Of a stretch of DNA of 64,000 bases, positions 16,147-25,913 are shown piece after piece. The stretch lies in IMG/VR virus record IMGVR_UViG_3300032073_005220, positions 93,015-157,014 of that record. One strand, 5' to 3'. The translations under genes and the position numbers were made by a program. A model generated the notes under the pieces. That model was not told the DNA's origin, made no database searches, and saw nothing but the letters and a program-made list of their open reading frames with translations. Position 1 is the stretch's first letter. Each line of letters opens with the position of its first letter. The DNA is from a virus.

Positions 16147-16604
16147 TAGATAATGTAGGCTTCTTTCTTCCTAAGCTAGACGGAGAAAAACACACAGCTA
16201 TTGTAGAACATATATCTACTTATATCTCTAACAATAAAAATAAACAAGTCGTTATATTCTGCAGTAATTCTAACATTATTTTTCCTTGGAATGTACCTGT
16301 TTTACACATTAATGAAGCAAAATATTTTGATGGATCTATAGTTGTATTCGATATACTTTCTGCTTTAATAATTAAAGATTTCAAAACACATAACAATAAA
16401 TACTTTTGGTTAGGCAGCGCGATACCTTGGTCTTCACAACCTTCTGAGAACTATAGAACATTTGAAGACATTTTTGATAATACGGACATGAAACTAATAG
16501 TAACAGATAATACAATACAAGATATATATGAAATATGTTTTAATAAACCAGAATACGTATCCCAAGAGTTTAACCATGAAAACTTACAAAGAATTATCAG
16601 ATAA
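16143..16604 (+). CDS. Small unknown protein at the end of the glycosyltransferase-like run
   Basis: 153 residues, starting in an ATGA overlap. The sequence MIDNVGFFLPKLDGEKHTAIVEHISTY and later VVIFCSNSNI and IVVFDILSALI look like the first Rossmann domain of a GT-B protein. No catalytic residue is identifiable. The 3' end is overlapped for 29 bases by the following nuclease gene. It may be a half-enzyme complementing the preceding gene, or simply an unrelated alpha/beta protein. Confidence 0.45.
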   Translation: MIDNVGFFLPKLDGEKHTAIVEHISTYISNNKNKQVVIFCSNSNIIFPWNVPVLHINEAKYFDGSIVVFDILSALIIKDFKTHNNKYFWLGSAIPWSSQPSENYRTFEDIFDNTDMKLIVTDNTIQDIYEICFNKPEYVSQEFNHENLQRIIR

Positions 16605-17364
16605 AGAAAAAAAGACCATCATACAAAAATTGTATGAAAAAGAAAATAAAAGCTTTGCAGACATAGCAAAAGAATACGATACATATGCTAATAAGATTAG
16701 AAGAGATGCTATAAAATATAAAATTAATATTAAGAATAAAAGCGAAGCTCAAAAATTAGTATTATCTACAGGAAAAACCAAACACCCTACTAAAGGCAAG
16801 CAGAGAACAGAAGAAGAGAAAAACAATATAGGTATGGGTGTTTATAAAGCTTGGCAAAATATGGACGAAGAAATTCTAGAAAAAAGAAAACAAAAAAGTG
16901 CTGAAAATTGGCAAAAAATAGACAGACATAAAAAAGAAAATATGATGAACCAAGCTAATAAAGCTGTTAGACTAGCAAGTAAAACAGGATCAAAATTAGA
17001 AAAATTTTTCCTACAAGGCTTAATAGATGCTGGTTATAGAGTAGAATTTCACAAACAACAAGTTTTAGGAAATACCAAGCTTGAAATTGACCTGTTTCTG
17101 CCTACTATAAACATAGCGGTAGAAGTTGACGGACCCTCCCATTTCAAAGAGATATGGGGTTCTGACAATTTAAAGAAAAATCAAACATATGATAGAAAGA
17201 AAACAGGACTAATATTGGGCAGAGGTTGGTATTTAGTCAGAGTAAAACAAGATAAAGATTTCTCTAAGTCTTATGCTAATATTTTACTTAGCAAACTACT
17301 GCAACAAATATCAACTATAGAATCTAATGGAAGTAATATTAAAGAATTTTTTATAGAGGAATAA
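16576..17364 (+). CDS. Vsr/EDxHD-like nuclease with N-terminal helix-turn-helix; possible homing endonuclease
   Basis: 262 residues from the ATG at 16576. An in-frame ATG at 16528 lies 48 bases upstream, deeper inside the preceding gene, and adds residues unlike the family, so it is not used. Residues 1-50 look like a helix-turn-helix (SFADIAKEYDTYANKIRRDA). Then comes a basic linker with KGKQRTEEEKNNIG, a NUMOD-like segment often seen in homing endonucleases. The C-terminal catalytic part has E170-x-D172, then VEVDGPSHF with E183, D185 and H189, matching the pattern of Vsr and phage EDxHD enzymes. It either spreads as a free-standing homing nuclease or cuts DNA in repair. Low-complexity Lys/Asn content matches its neighbours, so there is no compositional sign of recent arrival. 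Confidence 0.75.
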   Translation: MKTYKELSDKEKKTIIQKLYEKENKSFADIAKEYDTYANKIRRDAIKYKINIKNKSEAQKLVLSTGKTKHPTKGKQRTEEEKNNIGMGVYKAWQNMDEEILEKRKQKSAENWQKIDRHKKENMMNQANKAVRLASKTGSKLEKFFLQGLIDAGYRVEFHKQQVLGNTKLEIDLFLPTINIAVEVDGPSHFKEIWGSDNLKKNQTYDRKKTGLILGRGWYLVRVKQDKDFSKSYANILLSKLLQQISTIESNGSNIKEFFIEE

Positions 17365-17365
17365 A

Positions 17366-18094
17366 ATGGCTAAAAAGCAAACTAAAGTACAAAAAACAGA
17401 AACTCCAGAAGCACAGGAACCACAAGAGATTTCCAAGCCTGATATTAATTCATTAGAATGGAACGATTATGTTCTAGGTCTATTATCAGAAGAAGAAAAA
17501 ATTGCTGGCAACCCTACGACGGATGGATTGAGAAGAGTATTCGAAATAGCTTTAGATTGTGTGATTATAGACTCAACTTCAGAAGTTGTGCAATCTCCAA
17601 GTCCAGACAACGAAAAAAGAGCAACAGTAGTGCATTCTCTAAGCTATTTTTTAAATGATGAGTCATTGCCAGTAGAAATTAAAGCAAGGGCTGTCAACGG
17701 AGCTGCTGACGTCTACTGGGGTAATTGTGATAAGGTTTATAGAAATCATCCTGTTGCAGTGGCTGAAACCAGAGCTGAAGGCCGAGCTCTTAGAAGGGGT
17801 CTTAAGTTAAGAAAGGTTATAGCAGCAGAAGAAGTGGCCAATGAAATTGAGGATGATCCGGATGGTATTAGTGTCTCAAAAATAACAAATAATCAAATTA
17901 ATTTCATTGACGTTTTGTCTAAAAGGCTTAATATAAATGTAAATAACATGTTGACGATTAAAAATATTACAGAATCTATATATAATGTATCTCATACAGA
18001 TGCTGTGACTTTAATTAGAGACTTGTCTAAATATCAGCAAAAAGTATCAGATATACCAGAGAATATCATCGGATACGATTCCTCGTGGAAATAA
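17366..18094 (+). CDS. Probable single-strand annealing protein (Rad52/Sak-like superfamily)
   Basis: 242 residues, one base after the nuclease stop, with a GAGGAA ribosome site. After a charged leader, residues 45-165 carry the features that suggest a phage annealing protein: PTTDGLRRVFEIAL, a beta stretch with PSPDNEKRATVVHSLSY, then HPVAVAETRAEGRALRRGLKLR. The A-x-TRAxGRALR pattern is seen in Rad52-like and Sak-like recombinases, where the basic helix contacts DNA. The C-terminal 80 residues form a helical tail that may bind SSB or partners. It would pair complementary single strands in recombination-dependent replication. The fold call rests on that motif and the gene context; a structure-based search would settle it. 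Confidence 0.55.
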   Translation: MAKKQTKVQKTETPEAQEPQEISKPDINSLEWNDYVLGLLSEEEKIAGNPTTDGLRRVFEIALDCVIIDSTSEVVQSPSPDNEKRATVVHSLSYFLNDESLPVEIKARAVNGAADVYWGNCDKVYRNHPVAVAETRAEGRALRRGLKLRKVIAAEEVANEIEDDPDGISVSKITNNQINFIDVLSKRLNINVNNMLTIKNITESIYNVSHTDAVTLIRDLSKYQQKVSDIPENIIGYDSSWK

Positions 18095-18106
18095 AGGTAA
18101 AATATT

Positions 18107-18427
18107 ATGAAAGCCAAATATAAAGTAGGCGATAAACTTGAGTTTGAATTAGATGGTGCTGGCCAGAAAGAACTTTTTAAAGAAATCGCTAGTATTCAAG
18201 AAATTTTTGGAGAAACTAAATGCGGAATATGTGGATCCGAAAATATTAAGTTTGTAGTAAGAGTTGTAGACGATAATGAATATTATGAATTGCGTTGCAT
18301 GGATTGTGGAGCAATCCTCTCGTATGGTCAACACAAAAAAGGCGGAACACTCTTCCCGAAAAGAAAAGATGCTGATGGTAAATGGATGAAGAATAATGGT
18401 TGGTATAAATATGATCCAAAAGCTTAA
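18107..18427 (+). CDS. Zinc-ribbon protein paired with the annealing protein
   Basis: 106 residues. A beta-rich start (KYKVGDKLEFEL) leads to CGICGS and CMDCGA, two CxxC knuckles about 28 residues apart, then LSYGQHKKGGTLFPKRKDADG and an aromatic end (WYKYDP). The pattern is well ordered and looks conserved, so this is a real protein. I associate it with phage recombination loci next to annealing proteins, but its function is not known to me; it may bind single-stranded DNA or load the annealing protein. It is the last gene of the rightward arm. Confidence 0.7.
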   Translation: MKAKYKVGDKLEFELDGAGQKELFKEIASIQEIFGETKCGICGSENIKFVVRVVDDNEYYELRCMDCGAILSYGQHKKGGTLFPKRKDADGKWMKNNGWYKYDPKA

Positions 18428-18447
18428 AATATAACCACCAATACCTA

Positions 18448-21400
18448 TTATCCGCCAACGCCTATAGTTAATTGAGTTTCTCCTATAATACCATCATAAA
18501 ACACTATTCCAGCCGCACTTGTTGCCATTAGCTTAATGGCGTCGTTGTGACAAGAGAACTGATAAGGATCACAAGAGGGGTGTTGTGGTCCAGGTGTCTG
18601 TGATAAGCCTCCAGGAGGGACGTATTGTGGACCATCCTCTTCGTCTATTTCTGGTTCAGGAGTATACTCTCCTGCGCACTGACAAACTAGTTGTAAAGTC
18701 ATAAAAACTCCGCATGTTCCTTCGGTATCGGTTGAAACACCAGCTATATCGTCAGCAGTAACAGTATACGAAAAAGTGGCTCTATCACATAATTCCTCAA
18801 CACTTGGACCAGGAACACCGGGATACCCTACTGCATTATTTAAATTCATACCATAATAAGCTATTCTTCCATTTATTACTAAATTATATACAGCTCTATT
18901 GCAACAGTGACCTTCAGGTATTCCTGCTGAAAAATCTAGTACAGCACCTAATAGAGTGCCTATATTCACACTGTCAGTAGCAACTTTATAGTCATAAGGT
19001 ATCCATTCCCAAGCTTCTTGAGATGTTAATGCTATTTTATTGGTTTGTTCAACTCCGTCAGTACTGCCAAAAAATCCCCTAAAAGCCATTTCATTCATCA
19101 TCTTAAAAAAAGGAGTAGTAGCAGTATATTGATTGTTTTGATCTACGCACCTCCAGCAATAAAACTCGTTAGCTATAGTACCAAATTGAGTACTTATGGG
19201 CTTAACGCTTCTAGATAATCCTCCGTCTCTAGTAGGAATGTATATTTTTCCTCTCTGATCATGATATCTTAATTTTCTAGGCGGCATTACCCTGAATTTC
19301 ATATACACGGGCTTATTGAAATCTATCACTTCTTTAAGTTGATAATCTGCATATGTGCTTCCTAAAGCAGCAGGTCTTTCATAGGTGTCCTGCCAAGCAA
19401 TTAATGCTCCATTCGTATTATCTCCAAAATTTAGTAGCATTTTATTTACGTCGACACTGCTTGTGTTTGTTGATCCAAAACTATATTCTACCATATTGCT
19501 AAAATCTAAGCTAGGATCAACTTCTTTCCAAGCGTCTTTAACTTCTTGTTGTTTTTTATCTGTGTAGTCTATTCTATAATTTCCTCCGTTTAAGTCAGTA
19601 ACTTCTATAACACCATCCTCTCCTTGAGGAACAGGATAAGTACTGCTATTGCTGTCAGGAGTAATATGACTTTGAGTGGTAATTTGGTTTCCATTAATAG
19701 TACTTCCGATATCAAGCAATTGATATTCAGTATATGTGGGTATTTTAACACTCATTTCATTACTAACAAAACAACCATTTTCTGGATCTACATGTATCCA
19801 GTAATGACTAGTATCGTTATAAGATATAGAACTATCATTAGTTCCATTCATATTAAATGAACCCCTAGTATGAGGAGTCCTCTGTCCTCCCGTATATGCT
19901 ATATTCAGAGCATGATAGATATCGTTTGCTTCATTTTCTTTACTGCGTATTCTGTGTTTAAGATAAGTTTTATGACAGTCTTCTGGAGTGTAATATCCAG
20001 ATGTTTGACATTCTATGGGGTCGTTTGGTAAAGTGTTAAAGTAATTCCTTAATCCTATTAAATTACTCGACACCTTAGCCTGATCAAAAGTTGTTATGGC
20101 GTTTTCTTGGCGGCCTGTAATATCTTCATAATGACCTGTCATACTAGCATATTCTTGTGGATAAAATGATACGATCTTATTGTTGTAATTGAGGTCTTTG
20201 TCAATCATTAAAACCCCAGTATCTGATAGGTTAAAACTTCCTGAATCTTCAGCCTCTTCAAAAATTTCATTGTTAATATCTCTAATTTTATTTGTTGCAA
20301 TTTCAATAAAATCTTCTTCATATAATTCTTGTATAGCAAAATAAATAGGCTTATACGCATCATCTAGTGTTTTTGAAGAAATTGTGTCTACCCCTTGTGC
20401 AGAATCCAATAAATCTAATTCTTGAGATAAGCCGTGACCACTATATATTCCCAAGTCCTTAATACTGTATCTATATGCTCTCATTTTATCACCCGTCGAA
20501 TCGTCGGACGAAAAAGTTAAACGAGAAGTTTTCTCTTCTAACATATAGTCTCCATCTATAGGATTACCCTCTTCATCCTCATTTACTGCTATAGTTCCGA
20601 GCTCATCGACGTAAGGAGCTTTATGTGTTACAGAAAAATTGAAATACTTATATTGATCATTATTTTTATTATTAGCTTGATCATGTATATCAAAAGATTT
20701 ATTAGTTTTTTGCTCTGTGTCTAATGTTCCGTGTCTAATAGTGTCTGTACCGTATCCAATATTTCCCTCTGGTGTGGCGGTATTGGTGAAGTTGTGTGAA
20801 TCTGTATTTAATCCCTGTTTGTGTTCTTCCATAGGCCATTTATAAACAAAATGTGAGTCTTCCACCCAGTTATTGCTTTTTTGGCTAAGATCTTGTTCAG
20901 ATGTCTGGAATCTAGGATTAAAAACTAAAATCCTATTACTTGCAGAAGCAGAATAGCCTACGTAACCATCTCCTTTAACAGCTTCTCCAAATCCTAGTAT
21001 TGTCTTATAACCAGAATTTGTACTAATTAAATTTGAAGATGTAATTGTATTAGCGATATTTCCAGCAAGCAAAACTGTTTTTCCTACATCAAAATGATAA
21101 TATGCTCGATAGCCGTCAATAATTATATGATGACCACCATACCAATTAGTGCTTGAGGATACATTAAGCTTATGATTTTGCAGAAATATATAGTTATTAT
21201 CAGGAAAACTAATCCAACTACCCTTCTGTACTAACCAATAACCATTATTTTCTAAAATAGGCTGGTTGTTTAATTGAACTATATCTCCAGCAAAAAGATT
21301 TATTTTCTTTTCATGAGTACTTCCATCAATAGTACTTTGGTAACTGTAGTTATGGTCTAATTTTTCTCCAATTAAATCTAAGTAATCATTTGACATATCT

Positions 21401-24400
21401 TCGTTTAATACATATTTACAGTTTATCAAATCTAGCGATCTATAATTTTCTAATACAGAATAACTAAATCGACCAAGACCTCCGAACGGACTTTTTTTAT
21501 GAATCAAAACATATGCAAGTTGTTGACGATAGGATTGGGTAGTATTTTGATATTTAAAAATAGGAACCTCTGTAGCATACCAATAAGATTTATTATTACT
21601 TAAACATACAACAACTCTATCTGGTTTGCCAAAACCCGAATTTCTATAGACAGGAGTAAAGTATGCTCTATTCAAATTTTCTATTCTTGCTGCAATTCTA
21701 TTTTGAATAAAGTAATTTACAATAGGATCATTTACTCCTCCATTAGATAAACTATTAGCTAAAGTAATTAATCCTCCCATAGCGCCAAGTCCAATACCTC
21801 CGAAAAAACTACCTATAAATAATAAATAACCAATAAGATTAGGAAACCCGACGGCAGTGGGCAAAGTGTCCCCAAGTAAATCATTTAATGCGTCGTAATA
21901 AGAGCAATTAGAAACGCCTTCTATATATGGATACGGCGCATTCACGTTCACATTAGGAATAATGGTTTTTCTATTTGCATTAAATATATAATTAAAAGGA
22001 CCAATACTATTCTGCACAGATGAGCTCTTGTCATAAGCTATTTTACCTAGAGTGTCTTTTCTGTGATATCCCGGAACATCATCTCTATGTAAAATTAATT
22101 CCCAATTACATAAGCTATTGTTTATCGTATTTGATGTTGTTCTTTTATTTAGACTTTTCAAATTTGAAAGCGTATCATTAGATAATAAATTATCCATAAT
22201 TGTTGTTCTATAATCAAAAGGATTAATCACATAAACCGCAAGTTTGGCTGTAATACCTCCCATTTTTTCTTGGCTAAATTTATCTAAATGGGTAAAAAAT
22301 CCTCCTATAGAACTGTTTTTTATAGCATTAACCATATGAACATCGCTTGCAGATTGGGTTTCTGCGCCTGGAAGATCAGCGAACGCTGTTGGCGATAATT
22401 TTTCTTCATTCTGATGGTCTGATAAATTGAGGTGTGTGCGTTGTGTACCTAAACTGTTAAATGTCTCTCTGGTACTAGCTACGATATTCTTATTATAAAA
22501 ATCAGAAAATCTCAAAACGTAATTAGGATTATAATTTTTTATATGTTCCTGATTAATTAAACATACCTGTCCCGTAGCATGCAAAATTCTTAAAGCATCA
22601 TAATAGTCTTTTAGATTATCATTATAGTCACTAGGCGGAGTATAGGACATGGTGTCTATCTGATTTTCATATTTAGTTCCATACTGATCATACATTTCTA
22701 ATACAAAACTTAGATTTTGAGGATTTTGATAATTTAAATAATTTAGATTTACTTCTACATGTTTAATGTCAGCATTTAAAGAATCTTGTTCGTACAGGTC
22801 GTAACTTTCTTGCAGTTCTCCTGTAACATAATCTTCATCATATCCATTAGGAGTACTCTCTCCTATACGATACATAGAATGATCTCCGTGTTTCGGTCCT
22901 CCAAAAGATTTGTATCCGTAAGAATCTCCTTTGCGCCTATTGTCTCCTCCTTGAAAAGGCTGATTGGGGTCTACAAATTTATTTGGGTTTATATAAATAC
23001 TGCTTCTGTGAGGTTTAGATAATCCGTTTTCGACATGAGGTCGAAGATCATAAAAACCCCTACCTTCAAATAAATGGGTAGAATATTTTTCTGTTCTATC
23101 TTCTAAGGCATATGATATGTTGTCTATAAAATTAGGATCATCGGGATATACAAAACCCACCTCAGGATCAAAAAGACCTTTTTGTAGAGCGATTTCATTG
23201 CCTGTAATAGCGATATTTTCTCTATAACAAAAAACACCTGTAGGCCTAAACATGTCGTTTCTTCTATCTAAAGCAGTCAGACCCTTGTGATTCGCAATTC
23301 TGCTTGATCCTAAAATTTGGCTTAATTGTCTTTCATCGAATCCTCCATACGATCTAACTGGAGCTCCTGTATATATCTCGTCTGTAGGCCATCCAAATTC
23401 TGTAAACACATTTGAAGAAAAATCCTTACTTTTCCAAGTTTGTAAATTTCCATTAACCCTATTAGGACCTCTATAAAAAGCAATACCTTGCGGAGCTACG
23501 TCTCTTTTTGCATAAATTCTATCACTATAACTAGAAGCACAATAAGGATTACACTCATCTCTTAAGTAAGATATGTTTAAAGAATATATCGAAATGGTAG
23601 TGTTTCCTGGTTTGTAAGTTAAATCTAGATAAGTATTGGTAGCAGCTATTGGCTGAATACCATCGAAAGCTTTACCTCCTGTATCGTCCGTAATAAACAA
23701 TCTAATATCTTCAGCTTTTAAACATTCTGAATGGCCGCCTTCTACTATATTATTATCATTAGTATTAATATAATTAGGAGTATCTACTAACCATATTAGT
23801 CCAGCTTTATCAAAAGCAATAGTATTGGCAAATCCGCAATTAATTTTACGAAAATAAATAGGTTTTGAAGTAATGTCTGATGATAGATCGGGGAGTAAAT
23901 AACTGTTTGATTCTGTAGTTATTATGGTTCTGTCAACTTGAGAAAATGGCCCTACACTTCTTATTAGCTCAATCTCCCAAGTTCCAGCTTGTGTTATGCC
24001 CAAAAATACGTCTGGTATAATCGCGGTGTTGAAAGTTTTACCAGTTCGGAAAGGTGTTCCTCTGACACCTCCTGCATTAATATTTGGTACTGATACGCTA
24101 TCTTCATAACCGAATCTTAATCCTCCTGGTCCTTTTCTTACTCTCCAACTATATTGAGCGTCAGCATAATTAGTTTCAAGGGAGCTACTATCAGGCAAAG
24201 CGTCCTCAATTTCTAATCGCTCGCCCGATGAAATCTCACCAAAACCAAAAGAAGTAGCTATACTCCCCACATGACCTCTACCTAAATACAAAGTATTATC
24301 TGACATTGCAGGCAACTCATAGTCGGCATAATATACAATCTTATTACTTGATTTATCTGAAGTAAACTCAGGATCATCAGGTGGAGCCTTTTGAAAAGTG

Positions 24401-25905
24401 CTTATGTCGGCTTGACTTTGAGTTTCATTAAAATCTGTCTGATAGCTCATATATTGGTATTCGTCATGACCTAAATATATGCCGTAATTATTATACAAAG
24501 TTGTTGACTCAGAAACAGAAGATTCATCATAGTATGTGGTGGCGATATTAGCGAAACTAAGATGTGGGCCATTTGTACCGTCTCTAAATGTTGATCTCCT
24601 ATCTTGAGGTTCTTCTGGATCTACATAACGCAAAATAGTATTCTCTCCAGGACCCAAAGTTAATTCAGGAGTATACTTACTTATTATCTTATAAAATAAT
24701 TGTTCTTTGCTGGAAACATAATCATTTAAAGATATTCTATCCACTTTATCATACATACTATCGCTAGCAATATTGATAATATTATAGATACATTTAAATA
24801 CTTCTAGTTTTTCTTGTTCTGGGTCTCCGCCTTGCAAACTATTTAGAAAATTTAAAACAGTAGTTTTAATACGACTATCACTAAGACTACTAATAGTAAC
24901 TCTATCTATTTGAGGTCCAGTGCTCATAAAATTACACAAAAGATTAAAAGCTCTGGTTTTATTTTCTGACATAGTATACCCTCTAGCATAAGGGTAAAGA
25001 GCATTAAATATCTCTCTATAGATACCATGTAATGCTGGAGACACATAAGAGTAACTATATAAACTAGAAGCTTGTGCTCTAGCCGCATCTACTGCATTGT
25101 CATGAAAAGCAAAACTTTCTCCATTAGGTATGTAAATAGCATCTACTCGATTAGAAAAAGTACTGCCACCTACTATTCTAACAACTTGATAGCTTGTATC
25201 TCCGTTTAAACTATAATTATACAGTTCCTCCTCATCTGTAAAACTAAATTCTGGAGGATTATCTACATTCAAACTTGAATTTAGAACAGATCTGTCTACA
25301 GATAATTTTTTAGCAGTTCTGTCATCTGTTTTTTGATAGTATCTATCCTCTTCATACTGTTCTTCTTGTACTAAGAATATCGTGCCAACTGGCATGAATC
25401 TAAATTTCATATTTAAATCAGCGGTTGAATTTCTACGATACCAGCATAAAACACCATATAAAGGCGAAAAATTGTTATATTTATTAGTTAATCTCCAATC
25501 GCTTGACATAAATCTGTTTACCTCAGATCCTCCATCGGCGTCCAATGTTTTCCAGTAATTAAATTTGCCAACAAAACTTATAAAATCATTTATACCTAAA
25601 GAATCTTCTTTGAAATCTATTTTTTCGAGTACTGTTTTTTTACCTTGATCACTTTGGGATGTTGTAATAAAAGCAGGATACCAAGCGTTGTCTAAGGTGT
25701 CTGCATCCTGTTCTTCTGCTGTGCTAATACTACTTCCTATAATATCATTTAGTCTATCTATTTTTAAATTAACATCATAAGTATCTCCATTAGCTTCATA
25801 TGTAATACTTCCATTATTGGTAATAGAAAAATAATATTGTCGCAAATCATTAAATAATGAGCTATTGTACATGCTACAATCAGGATATTGGCTGTGTGTA
25901 TACAT
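18448..25905 (-). CDS. Very large virion structural protein with one hydrophobic segment
   Basis: 2,485 residues, last gene of the leftward structural run. Most of it is beta-rich, with many Tyr, Asn, Asp and Ser residues, as in baseplate or fibre proteins. Residues about 1354-1387 (NLIGYLLFIGSFFGG and following Gly-rich residues) are strongly hydrophobic, the only such stretch in the protein, and could enter a membrane. The C-terminal 200 residues contain several cysteines (GHCCN, VCQCAG) and a Pro-rich stretch (YTPEPEIDEEDGPQYVPP). No enzymatic domain is recognised. It starts eight bases after the 2,235-residue gene ends. A role as distal tail, baseplate or host-interaction component is inferred from size and place. 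Confidence 0.75.
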   Translation of the reverse strand: MYTHSQYPDCSMYNSSLFNDLRQYYFSITNNGSITYEANGDTYDVNLKIDRLNDIIGSSISTAEEQDADTLDNAWYPAFITTSQSDQGKKTVLEKIDFKEDSLGINDFISFVGKFNYWKTLDADGGSEVNRFMSSDWRLTNKYNNFSPLYGVLCWYRRNSTADLNMKFRFMPVGTIFLVQEEQYEEDRYYQKTDDRTAKKLSVDRSVLNSSLNVDNPPEFSFTDEEELYNYSLNGDTSYQVVRIVGGSTFSNRVDAIYIPNGESFAFHDNAVDAARAQASSLYSYSYVSPALHGIYREIFNALYPYARGYTMSENKTRAFNLLCNFMSTGPQIDRVTISSLSDSRIKTTVLNFLNSLQGGDPEQEKLEVFKCIYNIINIASDSMYDKVDRISLNDYVSSKEQLFYKIISKYTPELTLGPGENTILRYVDPEEPQDRRSTFRDGTNGPHLSFANIATTYYDESSVSESTTLYNNYGIYLGHDEYQYMSYQTDFNETQSQADISTFQKAPPDDPEFTSDKSSNKIVYYADYELPAMSDNTLYLGRGHVGSIATSFGFGEISSGERLEIEDALPDSSSLETNYADAQYSWRVRKGPGGLRFGYEDSVSVPNINAGGVRGTPFRTGKTFNTAIIPDVFLGITQAGTWEIELIRSVGPFSQVDRTIITTESNSYLLPDLSSDITSKPIYFRKINCGFANTIAFDKAGLIWLVDTPNYINTNDNNIVEGGHSECLKAEDIRLFITDDTGGKAFDGIQPIAATNTYLDLTYKPGNTTISIYSLNISYLRDECNPYCASSYSDRIYAKRDVAPQGIAFYRGPNRVNGNLQTWKSKDFSSNVFTEFGWPTDEIYTGAPVRSYGGFDERQLSQILGSSRIANHKGLTALDRRNDMFRPTGVFCYRENIAITGNEIALQKGLFDPEVGFVYPDDPNFIDNISYALEDRTEKYSTHLFEGRGFYDLRPHVENGLSKPHRSSIYINPNKFVDPNQPFQGGDNRRKGDSYGYKSFGGPKHGDHSMYRIGESTPNGYDEDYVTGELQESYDLYEQDSLNADIKHVEVNLNYLNYQNPQNLSFVLEMYDQYGTKYENQIDTMSYTPPSDYNDNLKDYYDALRILHATGQVCLINQEHIKNYNPNYVLRFSDFYNKNIVASTRETFNSLGTQRTHLNLSDHQNEEKLSPTAFADLPGAETQSASDVHMVNAIKNSSIGGFFTHLDKFSQEKMGGITAKLAVYVINPFDYRTTIMDNLLSNDTLSNLKSLNKRTTSNTINNSLCNWELILHRDDVPGYHRKDTLGKIAYDKSSSVQNSIGPFNYIFNANRKTIIPNVNVNAPYPYIEGVSNCSYYDALNDLLGDTLPTAVGFPNLIGYLLFIGSFFGGIGLGAMGGLITLANSLSNGGVNDPIVNYFIQNRIAARIENLNRAYFTPVYRNSGFGKPDRVVVCLSNNKSYWYATEVPIFKYQNTTQSYRQQLAYVLIHKKSPFGGLGRFSYSVLENYRSLDLINCKYVLNEDMSNDYLDLIGEKLDHNYSYQSTIDGSTHEKKINLFAGDIVQLNNQPILENNGYWLVQKGSWISFPDNNYIFLQNHKLNVSSSTNWYGGHHIIIDGYRAYYHFDVGKTVLLAGNIANTITSSNLISTNSGYKTILGFGEAVKGDGYVGYSASASNRILVFNPRFQTSEQDLSQKSNNWVEDSHFVYKWPMEEHKQGLNTDSHNFTNTATPEGNIGYGTDTIRHGTLDTEQKTNKSFDIHDQANNKNNDQYKYFNFSVTHKAPYVDELGTIAVNEDEEGNPIDGDYMLEEKTSRLTFSSDDSTGDKMRAYRYSIKDLGIYSGHGLSQELDLLDSAQGVDTISSKTLDDAYKPIYFAIQELYEEDFIEIATNKIRDINNEIFEEAEDSGSFNLSDTGVLMIDKDLNYNNKIVSFYPQEYASMTGHYEDITGRQENAITTFDQAKVSSNLIGLRNYFNTLPNDPIECQTSGYYTPEDCHKTYLKHRIRSKENEANDIYHALNIAYTGGQRTPHTRGSFNMNGTNDSSISYNDTSHYWIHVDPENGCFVSNEMSVKIPTYTEYQLLDIGSTINGNQITTQSHITPDSNSSTYPVPQGEDGVIEVTDLNGGNYRIDYTDKKQQEVKDAWKEVDPSLDFSNMVEYSFGSTNTSSVDVNKMLLNFGDNTNGALIAWQDTYERPAALGSTYADYQLKEVIDFNKPVYMKFRVMPPRKLRYHDQRGKIYIPTRDGGLSRSVKPISTQFGTIANEFYCWRCVDQNNQYTATTPFFKMMNEMAFRGFFGSTDGVEQTNKIALTSQEAWEWIPYDYKVATDSVNIGTLLGAVLDFSAGIPEGHCCNRAVYNLVINGRIAYYGMNLNNAVGYPGVPGPSVEELCDRATFSYTVTADDIAGVSTDTEGTCGVFMTLQLVCQCAGEYTPEPEIDEEDGPQYVPPGGLSQTPGPQHPSCDPYQFSCHNDAIKLMATSAAGIVFYDGIIGETQLTIGVGG

Positions 25906-25913
25906 ATAAAATT

